Shown here piece after piece: positions 11,167 through 11,559 of a DNA stretch of 11,559 bases. Source of the DNA: CAXSEF01 sp964236535 (lineage in GTDB: Bacteria > Pseudomonadota > Alphaproteobacteria > Acetobacterales > Acetobacteraceae). The stretch is taken from assembly GCA_964236535.1 (NCBI GenBank), contig CAXSEF010000101.1:1-11559 (forward strand), read 5' to 3'. The position numbers and the translations under genes were made by a program. Position 1 is the stretch's first letter. Every line of letters begins with the position of its first letter. The notes under the pieces were generated by a model. That model did not search any database, was not told the origin of the DNA, and was given only the letters and a program-made list of their open reading frames with translations.

Positions 11167-11559
11167 TCAGTCGGCGCGGCGGAACGGCTGCGGTGCCTGC
11201 CCTGCAACGACTCGCGGGAAGCGCACCGGGCGAAGCCGATGCACGTCCGGCAGTGCTGGGTAGGCCGTCGCGCCTTTGGTGAGGCCGAGCTCGTCATGGA
11301 GGATCAGAGTCTGCACCGCGACCCGGCGCAGCTGGCGGCGGTCGCGCAGCGAGCGCAGCAGCGCCATGTCCGACCGGCCGGACAGGAAGACGTCCTCCCA
11401 CCGGCCGGTGTCGCGGTTGCGGCGCGCAGCACCCATGAGGCCGTTCAGGAAGGCCTCCACGATCCAGGGCGTACGGCACACCGCCGTGCCCCCATGCCGA
11501 TCGCGGAAGAACGCCTCGTCCTGCAGGTAGAAGATGCTGCCGGCCGCGACGACGCCGAC
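11167..11559 (-). CDS. Orphan protein, 5' end beyond the window
   Basis: The frame is open from the right edge of the window to the stop at 11167, leaving 130 C-terminal residues. The visible part starts VGVVAAGSIFYLQDEAFFRD, continues through RTPWIVEAFLNGLMGAARRN and WEDVFLSGRSDMALLRSLRD, and ends in a Pro/Arg-rich tail (FPRVVAGQAPQPFRRAD). Charged helices and conserved-looking Trp/Phe positions suggest a soluble enzyme or DNA-associated protein, but I recognise no motif. A GTG at 11481 could be read as a start, but the protein-like text upstream of it argues for a longer gene. It is followed by the 136-residue gene after 63 bp, probably in the same transcription unit. Confidence 0.65.
   Translation of the reverse strand, partial: VGVVAAGSIFYLQDEAFFRDRHGGTAVCRTPWIVEAFLNGLMGAARRNRDTGRWEDVFLSGRSDMALLRSLRDRRQLRRVAVQTLILHDELGLTKGATAYPALPDVHRLRPVRFPRVVAGQAPQPFRRAD

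Overview
The window is GC-rich (roughly two-thirds G+C by eye), densely packed DNA that looks like an accessory replicon or integrated mobile element of an alphaproteobacterium. The organism guess rests on the SSB N-terminus (MAGSVNKVFLIGNLG), on codon use strongly biased to G/C at the third position, and on the mix of small orphan genes. Acetobacteraceae are a plausible host, but nothing here proves that. No rRNA, tRNA, CRISPR array, transposase, integrase, relaxase or replication initiator is visible.

Left block (1-3650): two exported cell-envelope proteins, an SH3-like protein and a lytic transglycosylase-like protein, overlap by one base and look like the edge of an envelope or secretion (possibly conjugation) cluster. 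A small HTH regulator on the minus strand follows, with two palindromic sites upstream of it. Next comes a two-gene plus-strand operon with a one-base overlap: a protein made of four tandem winged-helix-like units, then a membrane-anchored NERD-domain putative nuclease.

Middle block (3650-5850): a non-coding stretch with a 155-bp-period direct repeat; two overlapping minus-strand genes for tiny membrane proteins, one of only 33 residues; a 219-residue orphan with an Ala/Lys-rich N-terminus; then about 750 bp without a convincing gene. That gap holds candidate divergent promoters, an A/T-rich inverted repeat, a 203-bp giant hairpin and several GC-rich hairpins.

Right block (5850-11559): a plus-strand run encodes an orphan cytoplasmic protein, an exported single-TM protein, an HU-like DNA-binding protein with an Ala/Lys/Pro tail, and a multi-TM protein. 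Facing it is a minus-strand run: a 5'-truncated orphan gene at the window edge, a 136-residue orphan, ssb, a coiled-coil/TM protein that appears frameshifted, three small overlapping or abutting genes, and an exported DNA/RNA non-specific endonuclease.

The most striking structure is a pair of giant hairpin elements of almost equal length (5376-5578 and 10419-10620). They share an approximately 81-nt core, while their outer arms differ in sequence but remain self-complementary, and the inner stem shows compensatory base-pair changes. This suggests a conserved structured RNA or a DNA hairpin element. Second in interest is the tandem winged-helix/NERD operon. SSB, HU and the secreted nuclease fit a conjugative or plasmid DNA-processing setting, but that is inferred from context.
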